Positions 4,688 to 5,249 of a stretch of 5,249 bases of DNA are shown in pieces. The first letter of the stretch is position 1; each line of letters opens with the position of its first letter. The notes under the pieces are model-generated. The model worked only from the letters and a program-made list of their open reading frames with translations, was not told the origin of the DNA and did not search any database. The DNA is from Bacteroidales bacterium H5 (lineage in GTDB: Bacteria; Bacteroidota; Bacteroidia; Bacteroidales; Muribaculaceae). Location: assembly GCA_001701225.1 (NCBI GenBank), contig DAAQ01000018.1, forward strand, positions 341 through 5,589, in the 5' to 3' direction. Made by a program: the position numbers and the translations under genes.

Positions 4688-5249
4688 TTAATAGGCTGAG
4701 CCGGTGGTGCGACCTTTGATTTTTCCGTCCTTCATCAGGCCGTCGTAGTGGTGCATCATCAGATGGCTCTCGATCTGCTGGAGAGTATCGAGGACAACAC
4801 CCACGAGGATGAGCAGCGAGGTGCCTCCGAAGAACTGCGCGAAATTCTGCGAGATGCCGAAGAACCGTGCGAAGGCGGGGAGGATGGCCACGATGCCCAG
4901 GAAGATTGAGCCGGGCAGTGTGATGCGCGACATGATCGAGTCGAGATAGTCGGCTGTCTTCTTGCCGGGCTTCACGCCGGGGATGAATCCGTTGTTGCGT
5001 TTCATATCCTCGGCCATCTGGGTGGGACGCACCGTGATGGCGGTATAGAAATATGTGAACGCCACGATGAGGATGAAATAGACGAGGTTATACCAGAATC
5101 CGTTGATGTCGGAGAACGCTGCATAGAATCCCGACGAACCCTCCGAGCTGCCGAAGCCGGCCAGAGTGATGGGGATGAACATGATGGCCTGTGCGAAGAT
5201 GATGGGCATCACACCGGCTGCGTTGACCTTGAGGGGGATGTACTGGCGG
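4688..5249 (-). CDS. secY: Preprotein translocase subunit SecY (C-terminal part, cut by window edge)
   Basis: SecY is the inner-membrane channel of the Sec translocon, driven by SecA or coupled to ribosomes. Only the last 186 residues are here; the reading frame stays open to the right edge, so the 5' part lies outside the window. A GTG at 5212 in this frame is an internal valine codon, not a start. The fragment opens with RQYIPLKVNAAGVMPIIFA, the conserved lead-in to membrane segment 7. It continues with hydrophobic segments at fragment residues about 14-32, 52-71, 113-129 and 138-153 (TM7-TM10). The cytosolic C5 loop contains MAEDMKRNNGFIPGVKPGKKTADYL (78-102, interrupted by no gaps), and the FGGTSLLI motif starts TM10. 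At the position equivalent to E. coli Arg357 the C5 loop has Lys (residue 93). The stop is 48 bases before map. Confidence 0.98.
   Translation of the reverse strand, partial: RQYIPLKVNAAGVMPIIFAQAIMFIPITLAGFGSSEGSSGFYAAFSDINGFWYNLVYFILIVAFTYFYTAITVRPTQMAEDMKRNNGFIPGVKPGKKTADYLDSIMSRITLPGSIFLGIVAILPAFARFFGISQNFAQFFGGTSLLILVGVVLDTLQQIESHLMMHHYDGLMKDGKIKGRTTGSAY

Noticed and set aside
5210..5212. GTG as a start for a 174-residue protein
   Set aside because: The frame continues upstream into conserved SecY sequence (PLKVNAAG) up to the window edge, so the codon is an internal valine.

Overview
This window is the downstream half of a bacterial spc-alpha ribosomal protein cluster, lying entirely on the minus strand. 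In transcription order (high to low coordinates) it reads secY (C-terminal part only, cut by the right edge), map, infA, rpmJ, rpsM, rpsK, rpsD, rpoA and rplQ. All nine genes are recognisable from full-length protein similarity and none is frameshifted.

The source is most likely a member of the Bacteroidota, probably Bacteroidales. This inference rests on four points: map and infA sit together between secY and rpmJ; start codons are preceded by A/C/T-rich leaders without a Shine-Dalgarno motif; a Bacteroides-type -7 box (TAACTTTG) lies just upstream of rpsM; and L36 and S4 are both zinc-ligand-free forms. The G+C content looks moderately high by eye. I would not name a genus.

Layout. 4688-5249: SecY C-terminus, the protein-conducting channel of the inner membrane. 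3857-4639: methionine aminopeptidase. 3602-3820: initiation factor IF-1. 3426-3542: the 38-residue L36, too short for routine ORF lists. 3263-3425: a 163-base spacer with a long imperfect hairpin and then a probable promoter for the genes that follow. 2882-3262 and 2483-2872: S13 and S11, 9 bases apart. 2166-2482: a 317-base spacer, very large for this otherwise compact cluster. 1560-2165, 546-1541 and 42-539: S4, RNA polymerase alpha and L17, only 18 and 6 bases apart. Bases 1-41 lie downstream of rplQ and show no convincing terminator.

The genes jointly serve protein synthesis and export: ribosomal proteins of both subunits, an initiation factor, N-terminal Met removal, the Sec channel and the polymerase alpha subunit. 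The least ordinary part is the rpsK-rpsD spacer. Its rpsD-proximal half can fold, as RNA in the sense direction, into a multibranched structure: a 7-bp closing stem encloses at least two strong hairpins with no unpaired base between the closing stem and the first, or between the first and the second. It ends about 42 nt before the S4 start codon in an unstructured A/C-rich stretch. Because S4 is a known autogenous regulator in other phyla, this is a good candidate for an S4-responsive leader controlling rpsD-rpoA-rplQ.
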